In this document: piece after piece, positions 11,293 through 22,740 of the stretch
Position numbering within the stretch: the first letter of the stretch is position 1
Layout of the letters: every line of letters starts with the position of its first letter
NCBI GenBank assembly: GCA_030686995.1
Contig: CM060695.1
Span: 97,988,871 to 98,052,870, forward strand
Direction of reading: 5' to 3'
DNA: 64,000 bases
Origin: Artemisia argyi
Lineage: Eukaryota > Streptophyta > Magnoliopsida > Asterales > Asteraceae
Position numbers and translations under genes: made by a program
The notes under the pieces: generated by a model
Seen by the model: the letters and a program-made list of their open reading frames with translations, nothing else
Told to the model about the DNA's origin: nothing
Database searches by the model: none

Positions 11293-12714
11293 TCATGTGG
11301 AAGTGGAAGAACTAACATTAGAACTCTTAGCATGATTACCCTTATCTGTTCTGTCTATTTGAAACATTCCTGGTGCTATCACAGTGGTGTCAATAAACTT
11401 TCCTTTTTGAAGAAGCTTAATTTTCTCTTTTAAATCAATGATGATGTGATTTTTGTCCTGAATTTCAGACTCAAGTAAACCATTGCAATAACGAATGTCA
11501 TCGCGGTTTTGTTGCCATTCGATGTTTTCAATTTTTAACTCCGCAATTTCATTTTCATATTGAAGACGTTTGTCTTTGAGAAAAGCATTTTTACTACGTA
11601 GTTGCAATTCGGTTTCAATACTTTCAGCTTGACACCAATCAAGCTTTTGTTTGAGTTGACAAATTTTGTTTGAAAGTTTGTTTATCACATCATCACTGTT
11701 ATGACGCAATGTTTCATATTTATGTTTCAATGTTTCATTTTTTGACTTCAACAAATCTAGATCAGCACAGTAATCTTCAAATACCGCAGCATTGCTGGAA
11801 TAATAGAGATCATTCATGATGAGAGTATGAATATCAGCATGGAGAAGTTTTTCCAAGAGTCGATCAGAATCTGTTTTCAAAAATTGGTTTTTGCGTTGTT
11901 GAACCAAAATTGCATTTTCATTAAGAGCGAAAGTATCTTTCATATCATTAACTTCTTTTTGGAGTTCCTGTTCCCAACGAGTAGCACAATAACGCAAATT
12001 TTGAACTAAAGGCAAAATTTGTTTTTGAAAAATGTCTCGCTTTTCCCGCTCGTAGGTTGATTGAAAAGTAACAATTTTAATTTGCGAATGATGTTCAATG
12101 ACGTTTTCCAAATTATCGATGCCTTTCATGAATGTTTGAAAATAGTCTAAAACTTTACAGCGTGTAGGTAATGGTGTCACATTACCAGAAGATGGTAACG
12201 GACCATTTACTTGTGCCATGGGTTTGACAGGAGTTCCATCGGAAGATGAAACATAAGACTCAGTTACATACCATGATTTCTCAGGTATTTCTCTTGACGG
12301 AACAAAAGATTTTGAAATGTGAGGAGCTTTTGAGTAATCATATGGTTTGCAATATTCAACTTGACTCATTTTTGATCGACTCTTTTCTTCAAGTTCGTAT
12401 TCTTCCTCAGTATTATGTACAATAACACGCACAACATTATTATCCATCAATTGGTCAATAATGTACAGCTTAGGAATTGTTTTGAATGCAGTGCGAAGAA
12501 AAGTGGATCTGTAATCGCCGAGGGCAAAACCTTTATCTAGTCTTGGTTTTAAAGTAAACTTTTGGATTGTCGTTACAGATTCCCCATGTTTATAAACGAT
12601 ATTTTGAAAAGCTTTAATTTGACGTTCGAGAGTGAGATTTTCTTCAATTAAAGTATTTTCTTTTTCTCGTTTTTGCACTTTATGTTCATAAAATTCCTGT
12701 TTGCAAGTTGTCAC
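11293..12714 (-). pseudogene. Copia gag-pol linker, long coiled-coil frame
   Basis: This 473-codon frame is dominated by Glu, Lys, Gln, Asn and Leu with heptad patterning, most clearly from residue 225 to 440 (for example LKSKNETLKHKYETLRHNSD and KNAFLKDKRLQYENEIAELK). A globular insert around residues 50-130 contains FALGDYRSTFLRTAFKTIPK. Such a long coiled coil between nucleocapsid and protease is not part of the basic copia plan and probably extends the gag moiety for self-assembly (inference). It is bounded by TAA near 12721 (fits CAA to TAA) and TGA at 11293 (fits CGA to TGA), with the frame readable across both. Confidence 0.6.
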
Positions 12715-12818
12715 CTCTGTTTATGTTTTTGAAAGTTCCTGTTGGAGTTGAACAACTTGTTTTTGAAGATCATGTTTGTCATTTTCTAGTTTGGAAACCA
12801 ATTTACCGTTTGACTCAA

Positions 12819-13325
12819 TTATGTCGTATATTTGCTTTTGAAGATTTTGTTCTTTGACATATGATTCCTGAAATGACTTTTCAAAGCACTTTCACGATGA
12901 ACTGCATTTTGAAAATTTGAAAGTTGTATTTTATAACATTCAATGTCCTTTTTCAACTCGGCATTTTCTTTCAAAACTTTAGTTTGCTCGTCCATTATGT
13001 GATTAGAAAGAAGTTGTTCTTTAAGTTGTTTGGCCATAACAGTACAGTCAGGATTTGGATCAGAAGAAGGTTCATGTTGTTCAATATAGTCATTTTCGTC
13101 TTGCTCAATAGGATCATCAAATGAGACGACAGTGTCATCATCAAATATAACAACTGTGTCTAATTGTTCATCCTCTTGAGAAGATAAAAATGGTTCTGAT
13201 GGAACAACTTGTGCGTGATCTGATTCAGAGACAGAGGGTGATGCATTAAATTCTATGGAGCATGTGGTTAGGTCATTTACCTGAGACAAACCATCAGTGG
13301 TGAACACTGGGCCTGAATCATTCAA
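12819..13325 (-). pseudogene. Copia gag C-terminal extension
   Basis: This 168-codon stretch continues the gag frame after a TAG at 13335-13337 that fits CAG to TAG. It is acidic first (repeated FDDDTVVSFDDP-like runs) and then enters a coiled coil (EQTKVLKENAELKKDIECYK). A one-base deletion near 12888 throws the frame into a stop at 12819. The correct register resumes toward 12714 and joins the long coiled-coil frame. Confidence 0.55.
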
Positions 13326-13334
13326 CTGATGTTC

Positions 13335-14672
13335 CTACATGTTGGCCATAAGCATCACAGCTGCATTGGCTTCAAGATCTTCCATATCATCATCGTTGTA
13401 AGCATTAGCAATGAAACTGTTCTCGTGAGCATTGACAGTTCCTTCCTTTTCATCTTTGAGAGCCATAAGTAATGCCTGCTTGTGAAACTGACTGCCGCGG
13501 GTTCTTGGTTGAGGGCATGCTGTTGCAATATGACCTTTTTCGTTGCAGTTGTAGCACCATATCGCATTCCCAGATACTGTATTGTTATTAGCAACATTGT
13601 CATAACTTCGCTGAGGAGCACCTGGATTGGTTCTGAATCCCCCATTGTTGTTGAATCTTTGTCCATACCCAGAATTTCCAGTATACCCACCTGAGCCTGA
13701 ACGTCCAGAATTACGGTTCTGAATCTCAACTCGACCATCTTGAACGACAGCTTGATTTCTTGTATTTGATGAAGAACGAAGACGGTTGTTGGTTTTGTTA
13801 GAGAATTTGCTAAAAGCACGAGCAACAAGAGAAGGTCCTTGATTCAACGTATTAACGTCATCATCATCATCTTCAATCTGATTAGAATAATACATGCTAT
13901 CATGGTTGTCATATGGAGGAGGTTGAGAAGAAGCGTGATGCGAGGATGATTCAACTGGGACCATTTTGTTTGAAGTAGCAGGTTGCTGGTAACTGAGATA
14001 ATTCTGTTCCTGATCATAAACATGATTAGACATCGGAGCATGAGATTGAGCAATGAGTGCTAGGGGATTAGAAGTAGGTGGTGGTGTATATCCTCCTCGT
14101 GCGGCTCTATCTTTTTCAACTTCAGACTCATAGTGCTTGAGATAGGCGTACAACAAACCATATGGATCTCTATGAAGATTCTTAGCTTGTCTCACAAATG
14201 TCACATACTTTTTCCACTCAGAACCCAGACTACTAACAAACTTAGTATTGACAGCGATCCTTGGAAGGTGTACTTCATGTCTTTCTAAGTCATTGACGAC
14301 ATTGGTGAAACGATGAAAGTAAGATTCAAGTGATTCCCCTGGTTCAATCATGATATTAGTGTATTCCAAGTAAAGTTTAGATTCCATGTCTTCCTTGTTC
14401 AGTTGTGTGCCTTGCATAAGTAGATGGACGTGTTTCCACATAGCTTTTGCAGTTTTCCGAGCATCAACACTTCTGAATATGATGTTTGGTATTCCCTGAA
14501 GTATGTAAGACATAGCATACTCATCTGCTTCACGATGGTGGTGTTGTTCAGCAGTAAGTGAAGACTCAGGCACTAGCACAGCAGTTGGAGCTACTGGAGG
14601 ATCAGCAGATGGGTCACCGCCAACGTAGTTAACAGGCCACGGAAATGGCCCTTCAAGAATAACTTGTTTCAT
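13335..14672 (-). pseudogene. gag: Copia gag: capsid and zinc knuckle
   Basis: This 445-codon frame has a copia-type gag domain over residues about 50-195 (AKAMWKHVHLLMQGTQ, SLESYFHRFTNVVNDLE, TKFVSSLGSEWKKYV). A low-complexity Asn/Ser/Gly region follows, then one CCHC zinc knuckle at 373-386 (CYNCNEKGHIATAC). The knuckle binds genomic RNA and the capsid part forms the particle. The N-terminus continues upstream (14727-15047) across a TAG, so the Met at 14672 is probably not the true start. The terminal TAG also appears to replace a Gln. Confidence 0.88.
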
Positions 14673-14726
14673 GTACTTACCATTGGGTTTCTTGAGTTCT
14701 ATAAACCTTAAGAATCGACTTGCCCA

Positions 14727-15047
14727 CTAAACATAATTACCCGGTGTTAGCATTGGTGGGGTGTCAATAGATCCTGCTTCATGTCTGGATTGTTGAGTTG
14801 AAATGACTTCACACATCCTGTCAAACCAGTGAGTAGATTTTGATGGGAGTTGGCTTTGTTGTGGTGACATAGGATAGGATTGTTGCATTGGAACCATCTG
14901 ATGTTGTTGCATGAGAATATGTTGTTGTGAGTAAACCGGTTGTTGATAATATTGTGGTGATTGTTGACACTGTTGCTGTTGCTGATGATACTGTTGATTC
15001 TGATGTTGCTGAGGATGGTTAAAGTTGTAGTACGGTGGTTGGGACAT
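14727..15047 (-). pseudogene. gag: Copia gag N-terminus, Gln-rich
   Basis: I start this block at the ATG at 15045-15047 (MSQPPYYNFN) because the codons above it look like leader sequence. The product is very rich in Gln, His, Pro, Tyr and Met (runs such as QYHQQQQQ), followed by THWFDRMCEVISTQQSR. It ends at a TAG at 14727-14729, where the next residues (WASRF) continue in frame into the capsid block, again fitting CAG to TAG. Confidence 0.65.
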
Positions 15048-15153
15048 ATTGTAACACTTGTGTGAAAAAGATAGATCTTGTAGAAGGTATAGGTTTAGCC
15101 AAATCTCGAAAACTTTGCCCAAGTAAATGTTTGCAAAAGTTTGCTCGTACAGT

Positions 15154-15664
15154 GATTGCGAAACTTAGTCTCTTTAACTTGTGATTGCGAAAATTATGTA
15201 GATTTCGAAACTTAGGTTTGCGAAATAAGTAAATTTCAAAACTTAAGAAAGTATTCGCGAAACTAAGTGAATGTTTGTGAGATTTCGAAACTTAAGAAAG
15301 TTTTCGAAAAAGTGTGATTTCGAAAAATGAGCAGTTTTCGAAAACACAAAATCACTAACACACTTTCGAAATTATACAATTTCGAAAGTTATCCAAAAGT
15401 CGAAGTACTTTTCTTTCTTATACAAGAGAGAAAAGATTGAGTCCACAATTCGTAAGTCGATTTGAAGCACAAGCACACGATTTCAAAACTTGGTCGTATG
15501 GTGAAGATTGCAATATTGAGACAATTTATTGTTTTCAAAGAAAGCTTGCCAAAAACGCGTTTTTATTTAAAGATTCTTGTACTTTTAGGTATAAAATGAT
15601 GATTTCTTGAAGAAAGTTGAAAACTTGATAAACTTTTTCAAAAATGAAAATGTTTTCGAAAAAT
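15154..15664. repeat. Cluster of TTTTCGAAAA-type palindromes (5' copy)
   Basis: About a dozen copies occur of TTTCGAAA or close variants (GATTGCGAAA, ATTCGCGAAA), for example near 15154, 15203, 15254, 15281, 15301, 15318, 15336, 15363, 15379 and 15654. Several are followed by ACTTA, giving an ATTTCGAAACTTA consensus. The element's 3' spacer carries the same motif (5587-6175). Confidence 0.65.
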
Positions 15665-15864
15665 AGTACAAAATCTAAATCGTGTATTTTGATTGAAAAA
15701 GTTGAAACTTTTTGTTTGTTGTGTTTTGTACCACGAGTTTGTAAGCAAAGATGTGATATAAAACAAGAAACAAACAAGAAATTGCAAGAAATTCAATAAA
15801 GATAATGAAATAAAAGCATAATTTGGATCGATTTCTAAGAGAAAACAATAACTATACCTTCATA

Positions 15865-15879
15865 CGGCGAATGATACCA
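15865..15879 (-). promoter_or_regulatory. Primer-binding site, initiator tRNA-Met type
   Basis: On the element strand, immediately inside the LTR, the sequence is TGGTATCATTCGCCG. The first eight bases match the complement of the 3' end of plant initiator tRNA-Met (TGGTATCA); the remainder is diverged or element-specific. It lies two bases from the LTR end at 15882. Confidence 0.75.
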
Positions 15880-15881
15880 CT

Positions 15882-16226
15882 TGTTAGGTCACCATATTGA
15901 TTTCACACAAACAAAAATGAGATAGATATACGGATTTGGGTGATTAAATGAATGAGAGAAATAAAAGTGCAAGAGTTTCCTTAAGATATCAAATAACCAA
16001 CCAAGTATTACATGAGACCTAAGGCTTCTATTTATAGGGAAGGAGCTAGGGCAACACTCCCTCTCCTTCCTTTCATGAATTTCGTGTGGGCTTCAAGCCC
16101 ATGGACTAGAATACTTAAGTCTAGTAAACATGTAACATAACATAAATGTAAGTAAATAATAACATAAGCAACCTATTATTACAAATGACCGAGACTTGAT
16201 AAAATAGTAAAACTTTGATCCCAACA
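15882..16226 (-). repeat. 5' LTR of the copia element
   Basis: The LTR is 345 bp. On the minus strand it starts TGTTGGGATC and ends GGTGACCTAACA, giving TGTT...AACA termini. A TATA box (CTATAAATAG) is at 16028-16037. The outer boundary is fixed because Athila gag sequence starts at 16227, and the inner boundary by the adjoining PBS. Confidence 0.85.
16028..16037 (-). promoter_or_regulatory. TATA box of copia LTR
   Basis: CTATAAATAG on the minus strand, inside a 345-bp LTR. Transcription would begin about 30 bases downstream, near 15998. Confidence 0.65.
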
Positions 16227-16871
16227 GTAACTACATTGACAAAGTGGACGTGTTTAGATGATGAGGGGTCCTTAATTTGGGTTCCGCTACTAGTGTCCCT
16301 AGTGTCCTTCTTTGGTGTAGTTAGCACTTGGTTGTTCAGGGCTTTCAACAAGTTGTCGATTTTATTGGTCATCTCCACTTGTTGTTGATTAAATTTGGAT
16401 TCAAACTTAGCTATGCGGGCTTCTTAAGATGCCATAAATTTTCAATCCTTCAAGATTATTGGTACTACCATAGTTGTTGGAAGGATTGTTGTTGAAAGTA
16501 CGGTTAGAGGATGGACCGTTTGGTTGAAATCGATTAGGTGGAGTGGAAGAATTGTTTTGGGGTATGTTTTGGTTTTGTTTCCACCTAAGGTTCGGGTGAT
16601 TTTTCAAAGAGGGGTTGTATGAATCACCGTAAGGGTTTTGCTCGGGTTTGAAAGGGTACCACTTATCTCCCGCTCTGTCAGTACGCGAGGATGCGTAATC
16701 CACGAAAGCTTGTTCGAGGAGTTCCATGAAATCACGAGTGTCGTGGGGACCACTACATAATTCGTACGAAGAAGTGATTTTGTTCACTTGGCTTGAAGGT
16801 TTAGGAGCTTCGTAGGATTTCATGAGAAACTTGACTTGGTCTTCAAGTTCCATGATCCTACGATCGGGAGT
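16227..16871 (-). pseudogene. gag: Athila-1 gag, 3' portion
   Basis: This continues the gag begun at 42640: the reading frame resumes exactly after the GGAGT duplication (16867-16871). It carries MELEDQVKFLMKSYEAPKPS, then a decayed zinc-knuckle-like segment (ELCSGPHDTRDF) in which the outer Cys positions appear as Tyr and Phe, and FVDYASSRTDRAGDKWY, all typical of Athila gag. A frameshift near 16440 and a TAA near 16425 (fits CAA to TAA) interrupt it. The following stretch (MTNKIDNLLKALNNQ) is cut at 16226 by the copia element. The rest of Athila-1 lies left of the window. Confidence 0.8.
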
Positions 16872-17782
16872 TGTAACCTCCCGTAATTTTCCCATATGAT
16901 TAGTAAATGTTAACATGGAATAATAGGATGTTACGTTATTTAAATACCATTTTTACGGGGAACAATTTTCTTTTTTTATATACATGACATGTTATGCGAA
17001 TCACTACGACATTTATGATTGACCATTTACCTAGGAACGATGCTTACACACGAACCTCGATAGTCTATTTATATCGCGAATATATTTTAAAACATTAATA
17101 ATTAAAATTATACATTTCGTTCATTTACCGTACACTATTTATATAATTCCGGAGCCTACGAAAATTCCCAAGATTACCCACTAATATTATTGGACGGTAA
17201 CCCGACTCACAAAACTTGCTATGTGGGCCCACATGACCGAACGGGCTGAAGTAAACCAAAACAACACCAACTGGACCAGTTTTATTTCCTTTTTCGTTTT
17301 GGGCCTGAAACTGCCAAACACCCAGCCCACCAGGCCAAGCCCAGCGTGGGTTATTTTTTTTAATTTCTTTGTTTTTCTTTTGGTTCCCAGTCGACACAGC
17401 CAAATGCCCTCGTTATTCATTTTCCCGACACACAACAACAACATATTATTACACAACTCAAATCACGACCTAGCTAACATTCAAGAATGGCAAGCCTCGT
17501 GCATTAACTCACCCTCTTAGTCACTTAAATCTGCTCAAAGTATAACCCCTAAACCGTATGAACAAGATTGGTAAAAACGTGTCACAACTATTCTTAGCAC
17601 CTCCCATTCTCACCAATGCTCACAAACATAACTATACACGTCACATAATGTCAGGAAGGAACAAAGATCACTGACACATCCCTCTTGTCATGTTAGAACT
17701 CGATTGGTTGATTTTGCAGGCAACATGCAATGCACACAAGCTCACACACCATCTCTTGTGATCACAAAGCTTCAAAATAGGT

Positions 17783-17790
17783 TATATAAA
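17783..17790 (+). promoter_or_regulatory. TATA box of 5' LTR
   Basis: TATATAAA within GGTTATATAAACGACC, conserved in the 3' LTR at 39265-39272. The predicted transcription start is near 17815. Confidence 0.6.
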
Positions 17791-18940
17791 CGACCTCTAG
17801 TATCCTCAGTTGATCACACACATACAAACGAACCAAATAGCTAAAATACAAGTCGAGGCATACTAGAAGTGGGACAGAAAGTTGGCAAGAAATTCGAAGG
17901 CTTAGGAACAAGTTCAAGGGTCGTCTTTGCTCATCCTACATCCTTACTTGGCCACAAGTCGATCCACAACCTCCATTTGCACGTATTCGAACCATATTTT
18001 AAGTTTACACCACCTTGTGAGGTGAGGTAAGAACCTTGAACCTCCTTTCTATTTATAGACTTGCGTTAGTTTAATTTTTGCACCAACACTTACTAAATAT
18101 AACTCAAAAATAATGAACACGACCTACACTTTTTACACCACGTATCATATGTTAGATAGGTCCTTAACGAGACCCTATAATCTATTTGAACTCATAATTA
18201 ACGTATAAGTATGAAAATCACACATTCCTATGTTAGTTTAGACCTATACGAACTTGGCTAAAAACACTAAGAATATTTCTAAGTCTCCAAACTGTTTCGG
18301 TATAAAATGGGTCATTTACTTGGCCTCGTTAATTTGAAATCTTGACACATGACATATCGATTTTAAAACTTGACCTCATTGTAGACAATACTAGCAAACA
18401 GGACACGTAAATGATTCGATCTAATAAGCTCATATGAGTCATTTTCAAAAGCCAAAGTAATCGAACTTTTGACAAAATTTTCAAAAGAGAATAAGTTAAC
18501 TTTGGGCCTTGTAAGCCCAATAAGCTGTTTTTAAGCAATTTAAATAAGCTGATGATATAAGCTCTTTTGTAACGTTTTTATAACATAAAAATAAGCACTA
18601 AGGTAAGCCCAATGTTCCCCCAAACCCTTTGGATCGTAAAATGTTAATGGGCCTTTAAAAGTGTACTCGTTAAGCCCAATTAATGAAAATAAGTGATTTT
18701 AAGTCAATAAGCTGGTCCAATAAGCTATTAGGAATGCTTTGAGTTTATTTAGAATATAAAAATGTTAAACTTTTAATTTGGTGAAATTTGGACTAAATTT
18801 GCAAAATTTTATAAATAAGGAACTAAAAGTGTAAATTTTGGAAACTTAGGGTCAAAACTGTAAATTCTGAATATATTGGTTATAAATTGTAATTATTAAA
18901 ACTTAGAAGTAATAAATGTAAATATCAATACTTTTGGACC

Positions 18941-18942
<2 letters not shown>

Positions 18943-19005
<63 letters not shown>
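18943..19005. repeat. (TA)n microsatellite
   Basis: About 60 bp of uninterrupted TA repeat in the 5' LTR. The matching site in the 3' LTR (about 40418-40432) is much shorter, showing independent length change after insertion. Confidence 0.95.
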
Positions 19006-19162
19006 CTTTGAACTAACGGTTAAAAAAAATTATATCGTTAAGGTTAAAATTGTAACTTTTATGAAACTTTAGGGGATTTTCTGTAATATTATTTTATATA
19101 AATTATAATAATGTTGAATATATATATGTATATACATTTGATGTAAAACATGATAAATTCAA

Positions 19163-19164
<2 letters not shown>

Positions 19165-19225
<61 letters not shown>
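19165..19225. repeat. (TA)n microsatellite
   Basis: About 60 bp of TA repeat in the 5' LTR. The counterpart at 40594-40685 in the 3' LTR is about 90 bp. Confidence 0.95.
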
Positions 19226-19227
<2 letters not shown>

Positions 19228-19573
19228 GCGTAACTATAATTAATTTTGAACAATATAAAGATACGTTAATTTTTCCTTTTAAACTGACATCATAACACAT
19301 CGTCTACACACTTCGACTTATTCTTGATGATTTTCTGTCGCACATCGACCATCGATCATTGTACTCACAAGTTATATGTATATATAACTTTGTTCTTGAA
19401 CTTAAGGCGTTTAAACAAACACGAATTTCTATCACAACTGAATGACTAATATTCGCGATAAAAACTAGACTTAGACTATCAACTAAAACATGCCATATCT
19501 TTTAGGTTGTGTGTGAAACCGTTGCCTTGCATCGTTGAGATTATGATACTACCACTGCTACTGTACTACTAAG

Positions 19574-20109
19574 GTGAGTTCGTAGCCCCACTTTCTAATG
19601 TTTAACTGTTTTTACAATCCCGTTGGGGGGGGGGGGGATGCATGCTACTACTTTTCTACTCAAACACAATGCTTTAAACTGTAAACTGGTTCGCATGTTT
19701 TATTGTCACTAAATAACTGTTTGCCATGTTTGAAGTCCCTATATCATGAACCATTAATCACTTGAGAGTGAGCGCGAATATTGTGAATAGTACTATTGGA
19801 ATTAACAATCCCGTTCCTATTGACCCAGATAGGGGAAATCGAATGCACTATATTTGGAACACGAGTTAAAATGGCAATTTACCTACTAGGGCGACACTGA
19901 AACGATTTAGCCGATTTCTAATGGTACGATGGGGTTTACGCTTTGGTTATCATGAGCTTAGTGAAATAAATAAATACTATTTTGTTTTTCCAACGATGAG
20001 TGTATAACAACGTAACTCACACTATGATTATTGTGTTCAACAACGTAAACTAAACCTATGGATTTCACTCAACCTTTGTGTTGACTATTTTAAGCATGTT
20101 TTATCTCAG
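19574..20109 (+). other. Putative leader intron in the 5' LTR
   Basis: A donor-like AAG/GTGAGTT at 19571-19580 is followed by TAGCCCC, and an acceptor-like TTTATCTCAG/GTA ends at 20109. The same pair is found in the 3' LTR (41046-41578) and in two unrelated-sequence solo LTRs (35276-35750 plus; 22740-22152 minus), with conserved short blocks around the ends. Conservation of the ends while the middle diverges suggests a spliced untranslated leader or another RNA-level signal. No transcript evidence is available here. Confidence 0.45.
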
Positions 20110-20385
20110 GTAACTAACAAGAAGGAACTTGAAGGCACGGAGTGGGCATGAAACCCGACATGGGCATAAATAAATGTTTTGACACATCTCAACTAAACTT
20201 GTTAAACTATGAAACATCTCTGTGTCTGGAATATTTGGTATTTTGAATAAATTAAACTTTAAAGCGTCACTTTTGTGTCGTTTTCTATGATTGTGACAAA
20301 GATCCTCTAAGTAACACCCAAAAAGTCTTCCGCTGTCATTTTTAAGTCTTCCGCTGACATGATTAAATTTTGGGGGTGTTACAGA

Positions 20386-20397
20386 TTGGCATCAGAG
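20386..20397 (+). promoter_or_regulatory. Primer-binding site, initiator tRNA-Met type
   Basis: TTGGCATCAGAGC follows the LTR by two bases. It matches the usual TGGTATCAGAGC primer site with one substitution (T to C at the fourth base). Confidence 0.8.
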
Positions 20398-21743
20398 CTA
20401 CAGTTATAGAGAACCAAGTGTTTTGAAAATTGGACTATAACTACACTTTTAAAACAGACCACTTTTACAAAATACCACTTTACGCCCTCCGTGCCAGAGC
20501 ATTTCCAACAACTGGTAAAAATATTGTTTACTATATGACTTCTTAACAACGATTAATTGCTTATGATTATGGTAATGACTTATATTTACTAATCGGATTA
20601 TTACAAGTACCATACCTTCATATTCCCACCCTATTGTCTTATCATCAGATTCAGAAGCTTCTCCTCTAGCATCATCTGGTCTAAATTGCCGAAATAGGAA
20701 AATTCGACAACTTCAGCCGTGTGAAGCAAATTCTGTTATATCACTACCTGCTCTTGTCATACCCCCACCGGATTTAGTTTTGCCATTACCACTTGCACCA
20801 CCTGTGCTATTACCACCACCACCTACTGTCTTCTACAGTCAGACCACCACTGTGCCACTAGCATCTTCTCCACCACTAGCATCACTACCCGCGACCAACC
20901 GCAGTGTTCCTGTGTCACCTCATCGGAGAACCCGTTTATCGCACGATACCTTTGTTAGCAGCAAGACTGGTTCGTCACGAGGACCGGCCCGATTCTATTG
21001 CCAGCATACTTAACAACTTTCCTCGTAAGCACCTTGAGCCCATTGAGGTGAGGTTGATAGCCTCATAATTGGTCAACTAGTAATGGAAACTAGGATCGAA
21101 CAAATGGATACTCAGTTTTGGGAATCAATGGAGTTTATAGGAGCATTGTGTGGAGCCAATACTTCAATGGAGATAATGGTAGGGGCCATGGATCGTGAAC
21201 TTGATAGGATCAGCACTCAAAATATGCATCATAGAAATCCCAAGCTGGGAAGAAGGCAAGGGATCAAGCTATTAGAAGCCATGTCCGCTGCAATCCGAGA
21301 ACTTCAACACCATATGGACTAGGCACCAGGAAAATTAGCAAACCAATGTCCTATTAATAAGGAAACTTGTCATATGATGTTTTGTAAACATTTAAGCAAG
21401 TATTAATAAATGTAGTAATGACATTAGTTTATGTTTGTCCTTCCGATATGCTGTGACATATATTAACTTAAATTTCTCATTGACTAAGTTGTTATGACTA
21501 TAGCCTTTTCTTGGTTGTATTAGAAGTATTCTAACTTAACATGGTCATCATGAAATTCTAAACATGTTTTTTCTTCCGTATTAATAGCAACATGGCTAGA
21601 ACTAGAAGAACAACCACAACCGCTATGCCAACAAACCCCGAAGTTATGACCCCAGCAGCGATACAACAAGCAATTGCTGATGGTGTCAATGTCGTTCTAA
21701 CTGAACAAGCCCGCAAATGAGATGTCGGTGTGCAAATGACAGG
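20398..21743 (+). pseudogene. gag: Chromovirus gag N-terminal region, degraded
   Basis: Three short stretches look like remnants of the Ser/Pro-rich gag N-terminus of this lineage. The first, from about 20630 to 21013, reads LSSDSEASPLASSG and then a Pro-rich run. The second, 21083-21322, is a helical segment (METRIEQMDTQFWESMEF). The third, 21591-21719, reads MARTRRTTTTAMPT then PAAIQQAIADGVNVVLTEQA, a typical N-terminal gag helix. Stops separate them. At 21744-21748 (AAATG) the frame is interrupted by a solo LTR and continues at 24928. Confidence 0.55.
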
Positions 21744-22151
21744 AAATGTGTAGCAGCCCCAACTCAAAATACGGCAGGTGACATGCTGGGGGCACTACAC
21801 AAATAGAAACCATGCACATTTATAGCTAACGACCACAACACGGGACGTTTATAAATGTTGCAAAACATATCATTCGAATTATAAACCGTTTAGAGTACAA
21901 GGACTCTTAAATCAAAGTAGCAGCGGAAAAAGTAAATAGAGTTTGCAGCGGAAATCTAACAAAGTTTAGCAGCAGAAAACATTTAACAAAGTTTAGTAGC
22001 GGAAAATAATTAAGACACACCAAGGTTTTACGAATGATATGAAAATAAAGATAGTAAAGATGATAAAGCTGCCTTGACAGAAAGACTCCTTCGACCATGC
22101 CACTCCACCACGCCCATGTCATAAAGCTCCAAAACTAATTAGTAGTAGTAC

Positions 22152-22740
22152 CTGAGAAACACATGCTTAAAAGTCAACACAAAGGTTGAGTGTAATCCAT
22201 AGGTTTAAAATAATAAAGTTGAGCACAAGGTTTTAATCATACGATATAAGCAACAAATGCAAATACCAGGGAAATCAAGGTAACACCCAATATGTAGAGT
22301 CAACACGTACATACATACGGTTGATGGTACTAAGCTCATGACACGCAAAACGTTAACCAAGCCAATCATCAGTAACTCTGTACTGGCATAAACAATAACC
22401 GCGGAATTTCATAATATAAAGTGCCCCCAAGGCCGAGTACTTGCCAATACCCAGCAAAATCAAAAGTAGTACACCCGCGTTGCCAAGCCCTTGGTCAACC
22501 GGCGGGATGGTCAGTCCTATAGGCTTATAAACTAAGTTCGTGTTCACTCGCAAGTGACTAATGGCTCATGATCTGAGGGTCTTTCTGGCAAGACAAGCTA
22601 CTTAGCACATCATCAGGAAATTATATTATTCAGGAAAAGCATACCAAAAATACATGTGCTCAGAAAACATTTAAAGCATGTGTCTCACCCCATGGGTTTA
22701 TAAACAATTAAAAAATAAAAAGCGGGGCTATGAATCACAC
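22152..22740 (-). other. Putative leader intron in minus-strand solo LTR
   Basis: On the minus strand the donor region reads AAG/GTGTGATTCATAGCCCC (start 22740) and the acceptor region reads GTGTTTCTCAG/GTAC (end 22152). Both align with the corresponding blocks in the chromovirus LTRs, including the CAACCTTTGTGTTGAC motif upstream of the acceptor. Confidence 0.4.

Larger units (their letters stand above)
15048..15881 (-). other. Copia 5' untranslated leader
   Basis: This 0.8-kb leader lies between the 5' LTR and gag. It contains the PBS next to the LTR and a dense cluster of TTTCGAAA-type palindromes. No credible coding frame is seen. Confidence 0.7.
1..16226 (-). mobile_element. Ty1/copia retrotransposon, SIRE-like, 3' end outside window
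   Basis: Minus-strand order from high to low coordinate is 5' LTR (15882-16226), PBS, gag with CCHC knuckle, coiled-coil spacer frame, protease, integrase, RT, RNase H, spacer, then a long frame in the env position. Integrase before RT defines copia. The extra 3' frame, very long body and repeated GA-rich tracts fit the Sirevirus/SIRE group, but the 345-bp LTR is short for it, so the lineage is tentative. The 3' LTR is not in the window, so the element exceeds 16.2 kb. It lies inside Athila-1 gag; the right flank after 16226 reads GTAAC, the expected target duplication, whose partner is outside the window. Every coding block carries stops or frameshifts. Confidence 0.9.
16872..20383 (+). repeat. 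5' LTR of the chromovirus-like element
   Basis: This 3512-bp LTR has a TATA box at 17783-17790, two long (TA)n tracts (18943-19005, 19165-19225), a 13-G run at 19625-19637 and a putative intron at 19574-20109. Relative to the 3' LTR it has an extra block of about 465 bp (17119-17583), which is better read as a deletion in the 3' copy. Apparent short reading frames within it are not conserved and are not annotated. Confidence 0.9.

Noticed and set aside
17125..17520. Overlapping frames near 17.1-17.5 kb on both strands
   Set aside because: They lie inside a block missing from the 3' LTR, contain no domain and are open on both strands by chance.
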